Shown in pieces: positions 43,952 through 53,095 of a stretch of 64,000 bases of DNA. The notes under the pieces were generated by a model that saw only the letters and a program-made list of their open reading frames with translations, was not told the origin of the DNA and ran no database searches. The translations under genes were made by a program, and so were the position numbers. The first letter of the stretch is position 1; each line of letters starts with the position of its first letter. This DNA is from JAMLHH01 sp964653095 (GTDB taxonomy: Bacteria > Bacteroidota > Bacteroidia > Chitinophagales > JADIYW01), in the NCBI GenBank assembly GCA_964653095.1, contig CAZZEH010000008.1, forward strand, positions 39,888-103,887, given 5' to 3'.

Positions 43952-45622
43952 TTATTTTGCCCCCAACAATTCTTTTTTGATATATAAATAAGGCTGGTGA
44001 TTACCTGTCAGCACTTTTTCAAAACCATATTTCCCCGGATTATCTGTAAAAGAATACCAGGTGGAGTCACTTTTTAATGAAGGGTACTTGGTCAGTGAAG
44101 GTGTCACATATACGATATCTGCTTCCTCTTCTTTCAGATAATCTACCCAATCTCTATCTTTCATAAATCCCCTTACCCATATATAATTTTTATCTAAAAA
44201 CAAATTTATTCCTCCTTCATTTTCTACAATTCTCACAGAATCTGTATAGTGATATGACCTTAGTTTTTCTACCGTAAGAAGATTGGCCTGAGATTTTTCT
44301 TCTCTCCAAAGATCAAAATAATCATACTGACTCGTGTTTGGCATAAAAAATACTACAGCTGCCACCACTATCAAAGCCATTCCTAAAGATTTTTTGTCAA
44401 CTGCTTCTTTATTTTCAGTTGGTATTGAAAAGACGGTAATGCTAATGATAAACAGAATAAAAATATAGTGAAATATCATGTAATGATTGCGGGGATAGAT
44501 TACAAAACAGGAGATAATAGTCGGTCCGACAAAAAACATAAGCAGCACAATGGTCAGCATATTTCTGCTAAAGTTATTTAGAATAGATTCAAGTACTTTG
44601 TCAAATGAAGCCACAAAAATCATAAGTAATCCTCCAAGCAATAAGATAATTACCCGCCCCTGATGAGAAATACTTATCATTTTATCGGGAAGCATGGCAT
44701 CACTAAACAGGTAAAAACCCTGAGTAAGATAGTTTTGAAGATTGGTGACTAAATGGATATTAAAGAGTTTGCTATTAGCCAAATAAGCCTCTTTTAAAGA
44801 AGCCGCATTCTGAAAAAGCTCCTCGTAATAAGGCATCCAGGTAATCCAAAAGTCCTGATCTATATTTTCCCACGAAAAATAATTCAGCATAAAGTGTTGT
44901 GCGAAAGCGATAGCACTCCGATCCCCCTGAAAATTAAAAAGCGGATTTTTCAGTTTAAGCTGTACTAAAAATCCCAGAAATATCAATCCGACTGAAAAAT
45001 AAATCGCGCGTTTATTTCTAAAATACGGAACAAATAATGCTCCTGCCCATAAAGCCAGAACAGCCATATAAGTCAGGTAAAATTCAGGCCTGGAATATGA
45101 AATAAACAGTGCAACTAAAGACACAAAAGATATTTTCACCAAGTGGTAGGGAATGTATCGGGCAACAATCATCCCGGTCAGAAAGGCAAAAATACAGAAG
45201 TGAGAAATTTTAGGCCATACAGGAAGGTTGATGTCGGCAAAAATAAAGAAGAGCGCCAGCGCAAGACTTACCCATAAGCGTACATTGGAAATTGCCAGAA
45301 AAATAAAAAGTGTGATTGCCGGCAGTACGGCCATAAGTCTGTAATTGAGATAATACAACTCAATACTGTCGCTTTGAAAAAAAGAAAGAAATTTATACCA
45401 AATCGAATAAGACGGTCCCCATGCTCTGTTAAATTTTTGAGGAATCTCTTTCCCGGCATTCATATAATTAGCCTCATCCCAAAAAAGTATGTCTGCATGC
45501 TGAGAAACAGTACTTGTAAAATCCCATCCTATCCAAAAAATGATTGCCGCACCTATCAGTAAAAGGTATAAAGGCACCGAATTTCTTCTGTCTGAAAATA
45601 TTCCTTCTATAAAACTTTTCAA
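43952..45622 (-). CDS. Polytopic GT39/PMT-like membrane glycosyltransferase, paralog 1
   Basis: 556 residues with about 11 membrane helices in the first 430 and a soluble C-terminal part. The ADILFWDEANYMNAG segment in the first periplasmic loop (acidic DE pair) is like the catalytic loop of GT-C enzymes of the PMT/ArnT/GT39 type, which use polyprenyl-linked sugars. It shares with the divergent gene at 45737 the blocks WPKISHF, YSRPEFYLTYM, SAIAFAQHFMLNY and IYPRNHYM. Only a TTG start (45622) is available. It is the first gene of the minus-strand polysaccharide operon. Minus-strand 45640-45647 reads TAACTTTG, a possible -7 box 18 nt upstream. Function at family level only. Confidence 0.7.
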   Translation of the reverse strand: MKSFIEGIFSDRRNSVPLYLLLIGAAIIFWIGWDFTSTVSQHADILFWDEANYMNAGKEIPQKFNRAWGPSYSIWYKFLSFFQSDSIELYYLNYRLMAVLPAITLFIFLAISNVRLWVSLALALFFIFADINLPVWPKISHFCIFAFLTGMIVARYIPYHLVKISFVSLVALFISYSRPEFYLTYMAVLALWAGALFVPYFRNKRAIYFSVGLIFLGFLVQLKLKNPLFNFQGDRSAIAFAQHFMLNYFSWENIDQDFWITWMPYYEELFQNAASLKEAYLANSKLFNIHLVTNLQNYLTQGFYLFSDAMLPDKMISISHQGRVIILLLGGLLMIFVASFDKVLESILNNFSRNMLTIVLLMFFVGPTIISCFVIYPRNHYMIFHYIFILFIISITVFSIPTENKEAVDKKSLGMALIVVAAVVFFMPNTSQYDYFDLWREEKSQANLLTVEKLRSYHYTDSVRIVENEGGINLFLDKNYIWVRGFMKDRDWVDYLKEEEADIVYVTPSLTKYPSLKSDSTWYSFTDNPGKYGFEKVLTGNHQPYLYIKKELLGAK

Positions 45623-45736
45623 AAAAAAATTTTAAAAAGCAAAGTTACAGCTTTTTATTTGCATGAATATAATAGTTCTGACCCTGAATTGTTATAGTTT
45701 GCAGTTTGGGCAGAAAAAATAACAGATTGTATAAAA

Positions 45737-47422
45737 ATGAAACTTTCTCTTAAGGATTTAATCGCTGCAATATGTATTGTAGTAACAGCTCTGGCAGTTT
45801 TGTACGGATTCAGTGACCGGATAGATATCAATCTGACTGACGATACCGGCTACCTCAATTTGGGCTTTATGATACGCGAAATCTTTGCTGCCGGATTTGG
45901 CCCTCTATATTCCGTCCAGTTTAAAATCGTTAAAATCTTTACGAATGATGCGGTCGCGGTATATGATACAGTCATGCAGATGATGTACATTATCCCTCCT
46001 CTGGCGGCTTTTTTTATGATTCGCTCATTGGGACTAAATGTAGCGGCTGCCCTGTTAATCAGCATCGGATTTTTGCTGTCACCCAATATTCTGTCTTTTA
46101 TTACCTGGTCCAAAATTTCGCACTACACCATTATATGGATAATGTTATGGGTCGTAGCTGCCCAGAGAGTAAAAAGTACTTTTAATCTTTTATTTACGCT
46201 GACAGTATTTACTTTCTTCCTCGGATATATACGGCCTGAATCTCATCTGTCCTGGTATATCAGCAGTTTTATTTTCATGTTTTACTGGTGGAGACTTCCC
46301 GATAAAGCGAACAGAGAGTATCTGCGCAAAATAATTCCCGTGTTTGGGCTTCTTTTAATTTTTATTCTGCTGAATCTATCTTCTTCATACACGCTCCTGT
46401 CTAAGATTAATCTGATTTTCAATCCTATGGCGGGCGGCAGAAGTAATATTGCCTTTGCCCAGCAGTTTGCCTATAATTACTGTGAATGGCACGGACTAAA
46501 TAATTATGACTGGATACAATGGAAAGATATTGCCAAAGAGAACTTTGGCGATTTTCAGACTCTCGGAGAAGCTTTTAAAAATAATCCGGAACTATTCGTC
46601 CGGCATATTGGATACAATATACAGCAGTATGTTTCAAAATTTATTTACGGAGTGCAATCCATATTTTTCCCGCCTTCCGTTTTCAAATGGCCTCCTATAA
46701 TTTCCTTCTTGTTTTTTGCAGGAATCATCCTAGTTAAAATTCTTTATACAGGAGCTCATAGCTGGTGGTTACAGTTTAAAGCTATTTTGTCGAGTCGAAA
46801 ATGGATTGTAGCGGGACTGATCATTATTGTGATGCCCTCTGTCATCAGTTCGGTTATATTCTATAGTCGGGAGCACTATTTACTGTTAGCTATGCCGTTG
46901 GTTTTAGTTATACTGACATGTATATTTTTGCCGCAGCGGGCAGAAAAAGATTTCAGACCCCGAATATTTAACACCTTAATATTCGCGACTGCAATACTTC
47001 TGATATTCGTTTTCAAACCTTCATTATCTGACTACCGCACATATAATGTTTGGGAAGAATATACTTATCCATCCAACAGAAAAATGATTGAGGCGGTACG
47101 GACTATGAACTTTACACAAAAAATCAATGCAGTCAATCACGAAGTCGGTTTTGATGTATATACGGGGAAAAACTTTAAAGCTGTCAACGTAATTGCCAAA
47201 GATTCCATGCCGTACGAAGAATGGGAGAAAATCTTTCAGCCCAATTTATATTATGTTACTCAGGCACTTTTAAGCAATAAAACTTTAGCGAATGATGCTT
47301 ATTTCATGGACATCATTCAAAACCCGGAACGCCATCAACTGCACAGAATTAATCTGCAGAAAGAAAATAAAGGTTATCTTTTGGTACATGACAGTCTGAA
47401 ATACACCCCAATAATTTTTTAA
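45737..47422 (+). CDS. Polytopic GT39/PMT-like membrane glycosyltransferase, paralog 2
   Basis: 561 residues, with the same layout as the divergent neighbour: an N-terminal helix, an acidic loop NLTDDTGYLNLG, then WSKISHYTI, YIRPESHLSWY, SNIAFAQQFAYNY, FYSREHYLLL, and a soluble C-terminal domain. The conserved blocks occur in the same order and spacing, so the two are paralogs that have diverged strongly. The Asp pair in the first loop supports a GT-C type transfer from a lipid-linked sugar. It is followed 28 nt later by the secreted hydrolase gene; both are probably expressed together. Confidence 0.7.
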   Translation: MKLSLKDLIAAICIVVTALAVLYGFSDRIDINLTDDTGYLNLGFMIREIFAAGFGPLYSVQFKIVKIFTNDAVAVYDTVMQMMYIIPPLAAFFMIRSLGLNVAAALLISIGFLLSPNILSFITWSKISHYTIIWIMLWVVAAQRVKSTFNLLFTLTVFTFFLGYIRPESHLSWYISSFIFMFYWWRLPDKANREYLRKIIPVFGLLLIFILLNLSSSYTLLSKINLIFNPMAGGRSNIAFAQQFAYNYCEWHGLNNYDWIQWKDIAKENFGDFQTLGEAFKNNPELFVRHIGYNIQQYVSKFIYGVQSIFFPPSVFKWPPIISFLFFAGIILVKILYTGAHSWWLQFKAILSSRKWIVAGLIIIVMPSVISSVIFYSREHYLLLAMPLVLVILTCIFLPQRAEKDFRPRIFNTLIFATAILLIFVFKPSLSDYRTYNVWEEYTYPSNRKMIEAVRTMNFTQKINAVNHEVGFDVYTGKNFKAVNVIAKDSMPYEEWEKIFQPNLYYVTQALLSNKTLANDAYFMDIIQNPERHQLHRINLQKENKGYLLVHDSLKYTPIIF

Positions 47423-47450
47423 TTTTTAATTTTATACAAAGCCATTTGAT

Positions 47451-48998
47451 ATGAATTCTTTTTTTAAAACGCTTCTAATAACACTCTTTAGTATTTCTGC
47501 CGCATTTTCTCTGAATGCAAAAGATACTTTCAGTAATTCCGGTTCAGAATACGACTTGGTATATATCAAACCTTCCGCTCAGCTTTCCGAGTTTTACGCC
47601 CGTGCTTTGTCCGAGCCTATTTTAGGTTTTTACATGGCACATATAGCCAAACAGTATGATAAGCTTTTTCAGGATCCGTCTGTTCAGAACAAGCCTTTAA
47701 AAGACAGAAATCACCGGCTTTATATTTTTAATCCCGACAACAAAAAGGACACTATGTTTCAGATGGACGTGCGAGTTTATTCTCCGTCTATGGTTGGAGA
47801 CCGATACAACCGAATGATCATTATACGTCCTTATGACAAAGTAAAAAGACCCTGCGTGTTATACACTCACGGGAACAGCGGAGATATGGAATTCTGGGCT
47901 AATTATTACCTGATTGGCGCGGCCTCCATGCTGCAACGAGGTTATGCAGTCGCTTTTTACGAAAACTACAATAACTCTATTTTTAATTCAAAAGGTGCTA
48001 CAGATAACAGCTATAAGGAATGGGTCAAAAAAAATCTTGAAGACAACACAAAAAACAATCCTATCGACCATGTGTTGCACAGAGGACACTATCTGTTATA
48101 CCAATATGCTTATGCAGCTCAAACTTATCTGACCTACATAGCAGATGAATATGACATTGATAAGAGTGCGTTATTTACAGCCGGATTTTCTGCCGGCGGA
48201 TTGGCTTCCATGCAATTAACTTTTGGCAGACCGGAAAGGAATTTCAAACATCCGGTATTTGCAATGTCCGGACCCTATAACGACAGAGTATTTAAAGATA
48301 TTCCGGACAGAAGAATACCTATCAAAGGAGTTTTCAGCGGCGGTGCCGGTCTTCAGGATGCAAGTGTAAAGGGTTCTTATTTTGGGCAATATTTAGATAA
48401 AGACCATCAGGATAAAGTCGTAGTGATGGCACACGGTATGGAAGATCCATTAGCACCCGTGAACAGAGGTCCTGCCCTTTGGTCCCGATTTGTAGATACT
48501 ATCAAACTTTTAGGTCCTGTCAGCCTTCACGATCAAATGAACAAACTCGGCATTAAAAATTATGCATTTATCAACTGTGTCGGTGGTCATGGAATTTATC
48601 TTTATCCTGCAACAACCGGAGATAAATCCGGAGTGTTTAAAAACCTTGCTCCTTTTTCATACAACAGCAAGACACTGAGCAATGATGATTTCTTTAAAAA
48701 TGTTCCGTTGTATCAGATTTACCTGTATTATCAGCAAATGGATAAAATCATGGATTATGTTTCAGGTGTTTTCACCAAAGCATATCGCAAACAGCCGTTG
48801 AACAAACCTTCGGCAATCTATACCTGGGAACCCAATCAATTTACAGTACCTCTCAATAATGTCATTCAGGACTGGGAGCCGAGACCACAATTCTGTAAAT
48901 TACAGAATGCGGTGTTAGAAGAGTTTTTGCCGGAGTTATATCCACAAAATCTGCATCCGTTTGCAATCTACATTCAGGAGTTTTTAAAGAAGAAATAA
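47451..48998 (+). CDS. Secreted alpha/beta hydrolase (esterase-like)
   Basis: 515 residues with a signal peptide (LLITLFSISAAFSLNA, cut about 24). The alpha/beta-hydrolase core shows the oxyanion strand CVLYTHGNSGDMEF, the nucleophile elbow FTAGFSAGGLASM (GxSxG), MAHGMEDPLAP (acid Asp) and INCVGGHGIYL (catalytic His). A full triad is therefore present. The N-terminal 110 and C-terminal 110 residues are outside the core and unassigned. A periplasmic or secreted esterase removing acyl groups from the O-acylated polymer of this locus would fit, but the substrate is inferred from context only. Confidence 0.78.
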   Translation: MNSFFKTLLITLFSISAAFSLNAKDTFSNSGSEYDLVYIKPSAQLSEFYARALSEPILGFYMAHIAKQYDKLFQDPSVQNKPLKDRNHRLYIFNPDNKKDTMFQMDVRVYSPSMVGDRYNRMIIIRPYDKVKRPCVLYTHGNSGDMEFWANYYLIGAASMLQRGYAVAFYENYNNSIFNSKGATDNSYKEWVKKNLEDNTKNNPIDHVLHRGHYLLYQYAYAAQTYLTYIADEYDIDKSALFTAGFSAGGLASMQLTFGRPERNFKHPVFAMSGPYNDRVFKDIPDRRIPIKGVFSGGAGLQDASVKGSYFGQYLDKDHQDKVVVMAHGMEDPLAPVNRGPALWSRFVDTIKLLGPVSLHDQMNKLGIKNYAFINCVGGHGIYLYPATTGDKSGVFKNLAPFSYNSKTLSNDDFFKNVPLYQIYLYYQQMDKIMDYVSGVFTKAYRKQPLNKPSAIYTWEPNQFTVPLNNVIQDWEPRPQFCKLQNAVLEEFLPELYPQNLHPFAIYIQEFLKKK

Positions 48999-49035
48999 GA
49001 AACGGAAGTTCTGCTATCCTGATTTCAAAAAAGAA

Positions 49036-49065
49036 AGAGGCTCATATCATAAAATGCGAGCCTCT
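49036..49065 (-). terminator. Intrinsic terminator between the hydrolase and icd
   Basis: Stem AGAGGCTC / GAGCCTCT with a 14-nt loop. On the minus strand it is followed by a T-rich run (TTTCTTTTTTG), so it most likely ends icd transcription, 31 nt past the icd stop. It may also slow transcription from the plus-strand hydrolase. Confidence 0.75.
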
Positions 49066-49095
49066 ATACACAAAACTACTCAAGCAGTTTTTAAA

Positions 49096-50361
49096 TTACA
49101 TATTTTCAATTATCGCAGAACCAAATTCAGAACACTGCAATAAAGTTGCATTATCCATTAATCTGTGAAAATCATAAGTTACTCTTCCCTGAGAAATTGA
49201 TTTTTCTATCCCTTTCACAATCAGATCCGCTGCTTCCTGCCATCCCATATACTCCAACATCATGACTCCTGAAAGAATCAGTGAGCTTGGGTTGACTTTA
49301 TCTTTATTGGCATATTTTGGAGCTGTCCCGTGGGTAGCTTCGAAAATTGAGATTCCGGTCACATAGTTAATATTGGCACCCGGGGCAATTCCTATACCAC
49401 CTACCAATGCGGCCAGTGAATCAGAAATATAGTCCCCATTTAGATTGAGTGTGGCAATGACATCATGATCTTCCGGTCTCAATATAATCTGCTGGAGAAA
49501 GTTATCGGCGATAGAATCTTTAATAATAATTTTTCCGGCCTTCTGTGCCTGCTTTTGAGCTTCATTTGCCGCTGCCACTCCGTCTTCCGCTACAATATCG
49601 TCATACTGTTTCCAGGTAAACACATGGTCGCCAAACTCTCTCTCTGCCAACTCGTAGCCCCATTCTTTGAACTTTCCTTCTGTAAACTTCATGATATTGC
49701 CTTTATGAACCAGAGTCACAGATTTGCGTTTTTGCTGAATTGCATACTTAAGGGCTGCTCTGACAAGTCTCTCTGTTCCTTCTATAGACACAGGCTTAAT
49801 CCCTATAGAAGAACTTTCCGGGAAACGAATTTTATCGACAGACATTGTATTAATCAGGAAGTCTAAGACTTTTTGAGCTTCCGGGGTTTTTGCCAGATAC
49901 TCAATGCCGGCATAAATATCTTCTGTATTTTCCCTGAAAATAACCATGTCAACTTTTTCAGGAGCTTTCACCGGAGAAGGTACTCCGTCAAAATATCTGA
50001 CAGGGCGTACGCAGGCATATAAGTCCAAAATTTGTCTCAGTGCCACATTCAGTGAGCGAATACCGCCGCCGACAGGAGTCGTCAGAGGGCCTTTAATTGA
50101 AACAAGATTTTCTTTTATTATATCAATAGTCTCCTGAGGGAGCCATTCACCGGTCAGCTTAAAAGCTTTTTCGCCTGTCAGTACTTCTTTCCATTCTATT
50201 TTTCTTTCTCCTCCATAAGCTTTCTCTACTGCGGCATCAAACACCCGTACAGAAGCCTTCCAAATATCCGGACCAATTCCGTCTCCTTCTATATAAGGAA
50301 TAATCGGATTGTCAGGAACCTGTAAAATACCGTCTTTAATTGTAATCTTTTGTCCACTCAT
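49096..50361 (-). CDS. icd: Isocitrate dehydrogenase (NADP)
   Basis: Oxidative decarboxylation of isocitrate to 2-oxoglutarate in the TCA cycle. 421 residues, E. coli-type: IPYIEGDGIGPDIWKAS, TTPVGGGIRSLNVALRQ (phosphorylatable Ser/substrate loop), RENTEDIYAGIEY, KGNIMKFTEG, and ATHGTAPKYANKDKVNPSS. The Lys-Tyr pair in the last motif is the signature of NADP preference. Alone on its strand with a terminator. The 336 bases upstream (50362-50697) contain no further gene; the last part carries the ruvB promoter candidate. Confidence 0.96.
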   Translation of the reverse strand: MSGQKITIKDGILQVPDNPIIPYIEGDGIGPDIWKASVRVFDAAVEKAYGGERKIEWKEVLTGEKAFKLTGEWLPQETIDIIKENLVSIKGPLTTPVGGGIRSLNVALRQILDLYACVRPVRYFDGVPSPVKAPEKVDMVIFRENTEDIYAGIEYLAKTPEAQKVLDFLINTMSVDKIRFPESSSIGIKPVSIEGTERLVRAALKYAIQQKRKSVTLVHKGNIMKFTEGKFKEWGYELAEREFGDHVFTWKQYDDIVAEDGVAAANEAQKQAQKAGKIIIKDSIADNFLQQIILRPEDHDVIATLNLNGDYISDSLAALVGGIGIAPGANINYVTGISIFEATHGTAPKYANKDKVNPSSLILSGVMMLEYMGWQEAADLIVKGIEKSISQGRVTYDFHRLMDNATLLQCSEFGSAIIENM

Positions 50362-50685
50362 ATAAATTGTTTTTATTCAAAAATTTTCTAATTATCTATG
50401 TTGTTTCTTCTTAACATTTAACCTTTAAATAAGTTCTAAAAGATAAGGAAAAGTATTTTAAAAAACGATTACAGCCTAAAAAACAGTAATTAAAATTTCC
50501 TGTCTTTCCTGCGCTGTAATTTTTGCACTGCTGTCCGCTCTCACATTTGTTTCAAACAGCTTTTATCTGAATATATTTACTTTTATAATTGTTTCATTGA
50601 ATAGCAACCAATGAACTGTAACGTGTGAATTCCGTGTTATAATTTCAGTCTGCAATTATTCACCCCTTACTGATTTGCAAATTAT

Positions 50686-50693
50686 TATCTTTG
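50686..50693 (+). promoter_or_regulatory. -7 promoter box directly before ruvB
   Basis: TATCTTTG, an exact TAnnTTTG match, ends 4 bases before the GTG start of ruvB. If used, transcription would begin at or very near the start codon (leaderless mRNA). A TTTG lies only 8 nt upstream, too close for a normal -33 element, so support is limited. Confidence 0.35.
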
Positions 50694-50697
50694 AAGT

Positions 50698-51732
50698 GTG
50701 AGCCGCATAAACCCGAATATAGATTCTGAAAATGACAGAATGCGACCGGAGGACAAAGAACTGGAAAAAGCACTCAGACCTCAGGCACTCGAACAGTTTG
50801 CAGGTCAGCCCCAAATCGTTGAAAACCTTTATATATTTATAAAAGCAGCAAAATTGCGGGGAGAAGCGATGGACCATGTGTTGCTGCACGGCCCTCCGGG
50901 CTTGGGCAAAACGACACTCTCTTATATCATAGCCAATGAGCTGGGATCCAATATGAAAATTTCTTCGGGTCCCGTCATCGAAAAGGCCGGGGACTTGGCC
51001 GGACTACTGACCAGTCTGGAAGAAAATGATGTCCTTTTTATAGATGAAATACACAGGCTCAACACTACAGTAGAAGAGTATTTATACAGTGCGATGGAAG
51101 ATTTCCGGATAGACATCATGCTTGACAGCGGGCCCAGCGCACGTTCGGTACAGTTAAGCCTTAACCCGTTTACACTTGTAGGCGCGACTACGAGAAGCGG
51201 TTTACTGACAGCACCTATGCGTTCCAGATTTGGGATTACATTCAGACTGGAGTATTATAATGCGGATGTATTGAGCAGGATTATCAAAAGATCTTCTTCT
51301 ATTCTAAACACTCACATAGATGATGCGGCTGCCAAAGAAATTGCCCGCAGAAGCAGAGGTACCCCAAGAATAGCAAATGGCTTATTGAGAAGAGTTCGGG
51401 ATTTTGCTCAAATAAAAGGAAACGGAAAAATTGACCGGGAAATATCCCGATACGCACTGTCTGCACTCAATATAGACGAACACGGATTAGACGAAATGGA
51501 CAACAAAATACTGCTGACTATTATTGATAAATTTAGTGGAGGTCCGGTTGGGCTGACGACCATAGCAACTGCCGTGGGTGAAGATGCGGGTTCTATAGAG
51601 GAAGTGTATGAACCCTACCTGATACAGGAAGGCTATCTGAAAAGAACTCCGAGAGGCAGAGAGGTTACTGACAAAACTTTCAAGCATTTGGGAAAAACTC
51701 CACCCGATAAAAGTTTAAGCTTATTTGATTAA
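50698..51732 (+). CDS. ruvB: Holliday junction branch migration helicase RuvB
   Basis: AAA+ motor that drives branch migration with RuvA. 344 residues: ALEQFAGQPQIVENL, Walker A HGPPGLGKTTLSY (about 61-73), Walker B LFIDEIHRLN, sensor 1/arginine-finger region GATTRSGLLTAPMRSRFG, sensor 2 RSRGTPRIANGLLRRVRDFA, and the winged-helix C-terminus FSGGPVGLTTIATAVGEDAG. GTG 50698 gives the family's usual N-terminus (SRINPNIDSENDRM). Confidence 0.97.
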   Translation: MSRINPNIDSENDRMRPEDKELEKALRPQALEQFAGQPQIVENLYIFIKAAKLRGEAMDHVLLHGPPGLGKTTLSYIIANELGSNMKISSGPVIEKAGDLAGLLTSLEENDVLFIDEIHRLNTTVEEYLYSAMEDFRIDIMLDSGPSARSVQLSLNPFTLVGATTRSGLLTAPMRSRFGITFRLEYYNADVLSRIIKRSSSILNTHIDDAAAKEIARRSRGTPRIANGLLRRVRDFAQIKGNGKIDREISRYALSALNIDEHGLDEMDNKILLTIIDKFSGGPVGLTTIATAVGEDAGSIEEVYEPYLIQEGYLKRTPRGREVTDKTFKHLGKTPPDKSLSLFD

Positions 51733-51787
51733 ACCTGTTTATAAATTGTACACTGTTTAAAATATTGTTTTATTATCCGGTTGAATT

Positions 51788-53026
51788 ATGCCGAAAATCT
51801 CAAAAAATAAATTTAAAGAGTCACCCTGGTACAAAACGTGGGGCAGATTGAAAAAAAATAAGCCGGCATTTATCAGTCTGTTTCTTATATTTTGTGCGGT
51901 ACTTTTGGCTGTTTTTGCCCCTGTTATTGCCCCGGATGGTACTCCCAATGCCAACGACCAGATATTAGAGCTGTCCAATAAAAATCCCAATTTTTCCATC
52001 ACTGTTTTAAAAGTGAGAAAAAATAAAGAAATCAAGATGTCCGGTCTTTTAAAACGAATTGCAAAAGGACAGGAAAATCCATACAGAATAGTGCCTATTA
52101 CGGATTATCGCTGGGACGGAGCTAATCTTATCATACAGGAATATAAGGGTGATTATATTCCGCCTATAGAATCCAAAATAAGTATTTCTGAAATTTTATA
52201 CGGAATACCAACAGAGATTAATGAACCTGTCATCAGAGGAGATAACCTGCAAATAATTAATTCTGAGGGTGTCCTGATATCTCAAAGCCTTACAGACACC
52301 AAAAAGCAAATTGAATCTGAACAAATCACGCAAAAACGATATTTCCTTGGTACAGACAATTACGGAAGAGATATCCTGAGTCGCCTGCTCTTCGGCGTAA
52401 GAGTCTCTATTTCCGTAGGATTTATTGCAGTCATTATTTCAATGACTATTGGTATTATGCTTGGTTCAATTGCCGGATTTTTCAAGGGCTTTATTGACGA
52501 CATCATCATGTGGTTTATCAATGTAATTTGGGCAGTCCCGACTATTTTATTAGCGATGGCACTGACATTTGCACTGGATGGAAGGGTGGACAGATTTTGG
52601 GTGATTTATCTCGCCGTGGGACTTTCGATGTGGGTAGAGGTGGCACGTATTGTAAGAGGACAGGTCATGGGAGTACGCGAAATGGAATATGTACAGGCAG
52701 CAAGGGCCTTGGGTTTTGGTCATTTCAGAACAATCTTTCGTCATGTGCTCCCCAATATTATTGGCCCTATCATGGTCATTGCAGCGGCAGATTTCGCCTC
52801 AGCTATATTGATAGAAGCCGGTTTGAGTCTGATAGGAATTGGAGTTCGCCCGCCTATGCCTTCCTGGGGAGTCATGCTCAATGAACATCACAATTATCTT
52901 TTCATTCCCGACAAGGCTTTTCTGGCTCTCATTCCCGGTATAGCAATTATGATCTTGGTTCTTGCCTTTAATCTTCTCGGCAACGGGCTGAGAGATGCAT
53001 TTGATGTCAAAGGGAAATTGAGCTAA
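51788..53026 (+). CDS. ABC transporter permease, OppC/DppC type, with long periplasmic insert
   Basis: 412 residues, against about 280-300 for ordinary DppC/OppC. Helix 1 is at about 27-48 (AFISLFLIFCAVLLAVFAPVIA). The conserved FLGTDNYGRDILSRLLFG comes only at about residue 185, so some 110-130 extra residues are inserted in the first periplasmic loop. After it come the normal helices and the EAA loop EYVQAARALGFGHFRTIFRH (about 298-317), then LIEAGLSLIGIGVRPP. It should import peptides or similar solutes. No ATPase, second permease or binding protein lies next to it. Confidence 0.9.
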   Translation: MPKISKNKFKESPWYKTWGRLKKNKPAFISLFLIFCAVLLAVFAPVIAPDGTPNANDQILELSNKNPNFSITVLKVRKNKEIKMSGLLKRIAKGQENPYRIVPITDYRWDGANLIIQEYKGDYIPPIESKISISEILYGIPTEINEPVIRGDNLQIINSEGVLISQSLTDTKKQIESEQITQKRYFLGTDNYGRDILSRLLFGVRVSISVGFIAVIISMTIGIMLGSIAGFFKGFIDDIIMWFINVIWAVPTILLAMALTFALDGRVDRFWVIYLAVGLSMWVEVARIVRGQVMGVREMEYVQAARALGFGHFRTIFRHVLPNIIGPIMVIAAADFASAILIEAGLSLIGIGVRPPMPSWGVMLNEHHNYLFIPDKAFLALIPGIAIMILVLAFNLLGNGLRDAFDVKGKLS

Positions 53027-53049
53027 TTTTTAAAGTTGCCTCAAATAAA

Positions 53050-53074
53050 AAAGCCACCAAAAAATGATGGCTTT
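53050..53074 (-). terminator. Intrinsic terminator of gltA
   Basis: Stem AAAGCCA / TGGCTTT with an 11-nt loop. On the minus strand it runs into TTTTTTATTTG. It lies 21 nt beyond the gltA stop and 23 nt beyond the permease stop, so it can serve both. Confidence 0.72.
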
Positions 53075-53095
53075 GAAAATCAAATGTAATTTCTT

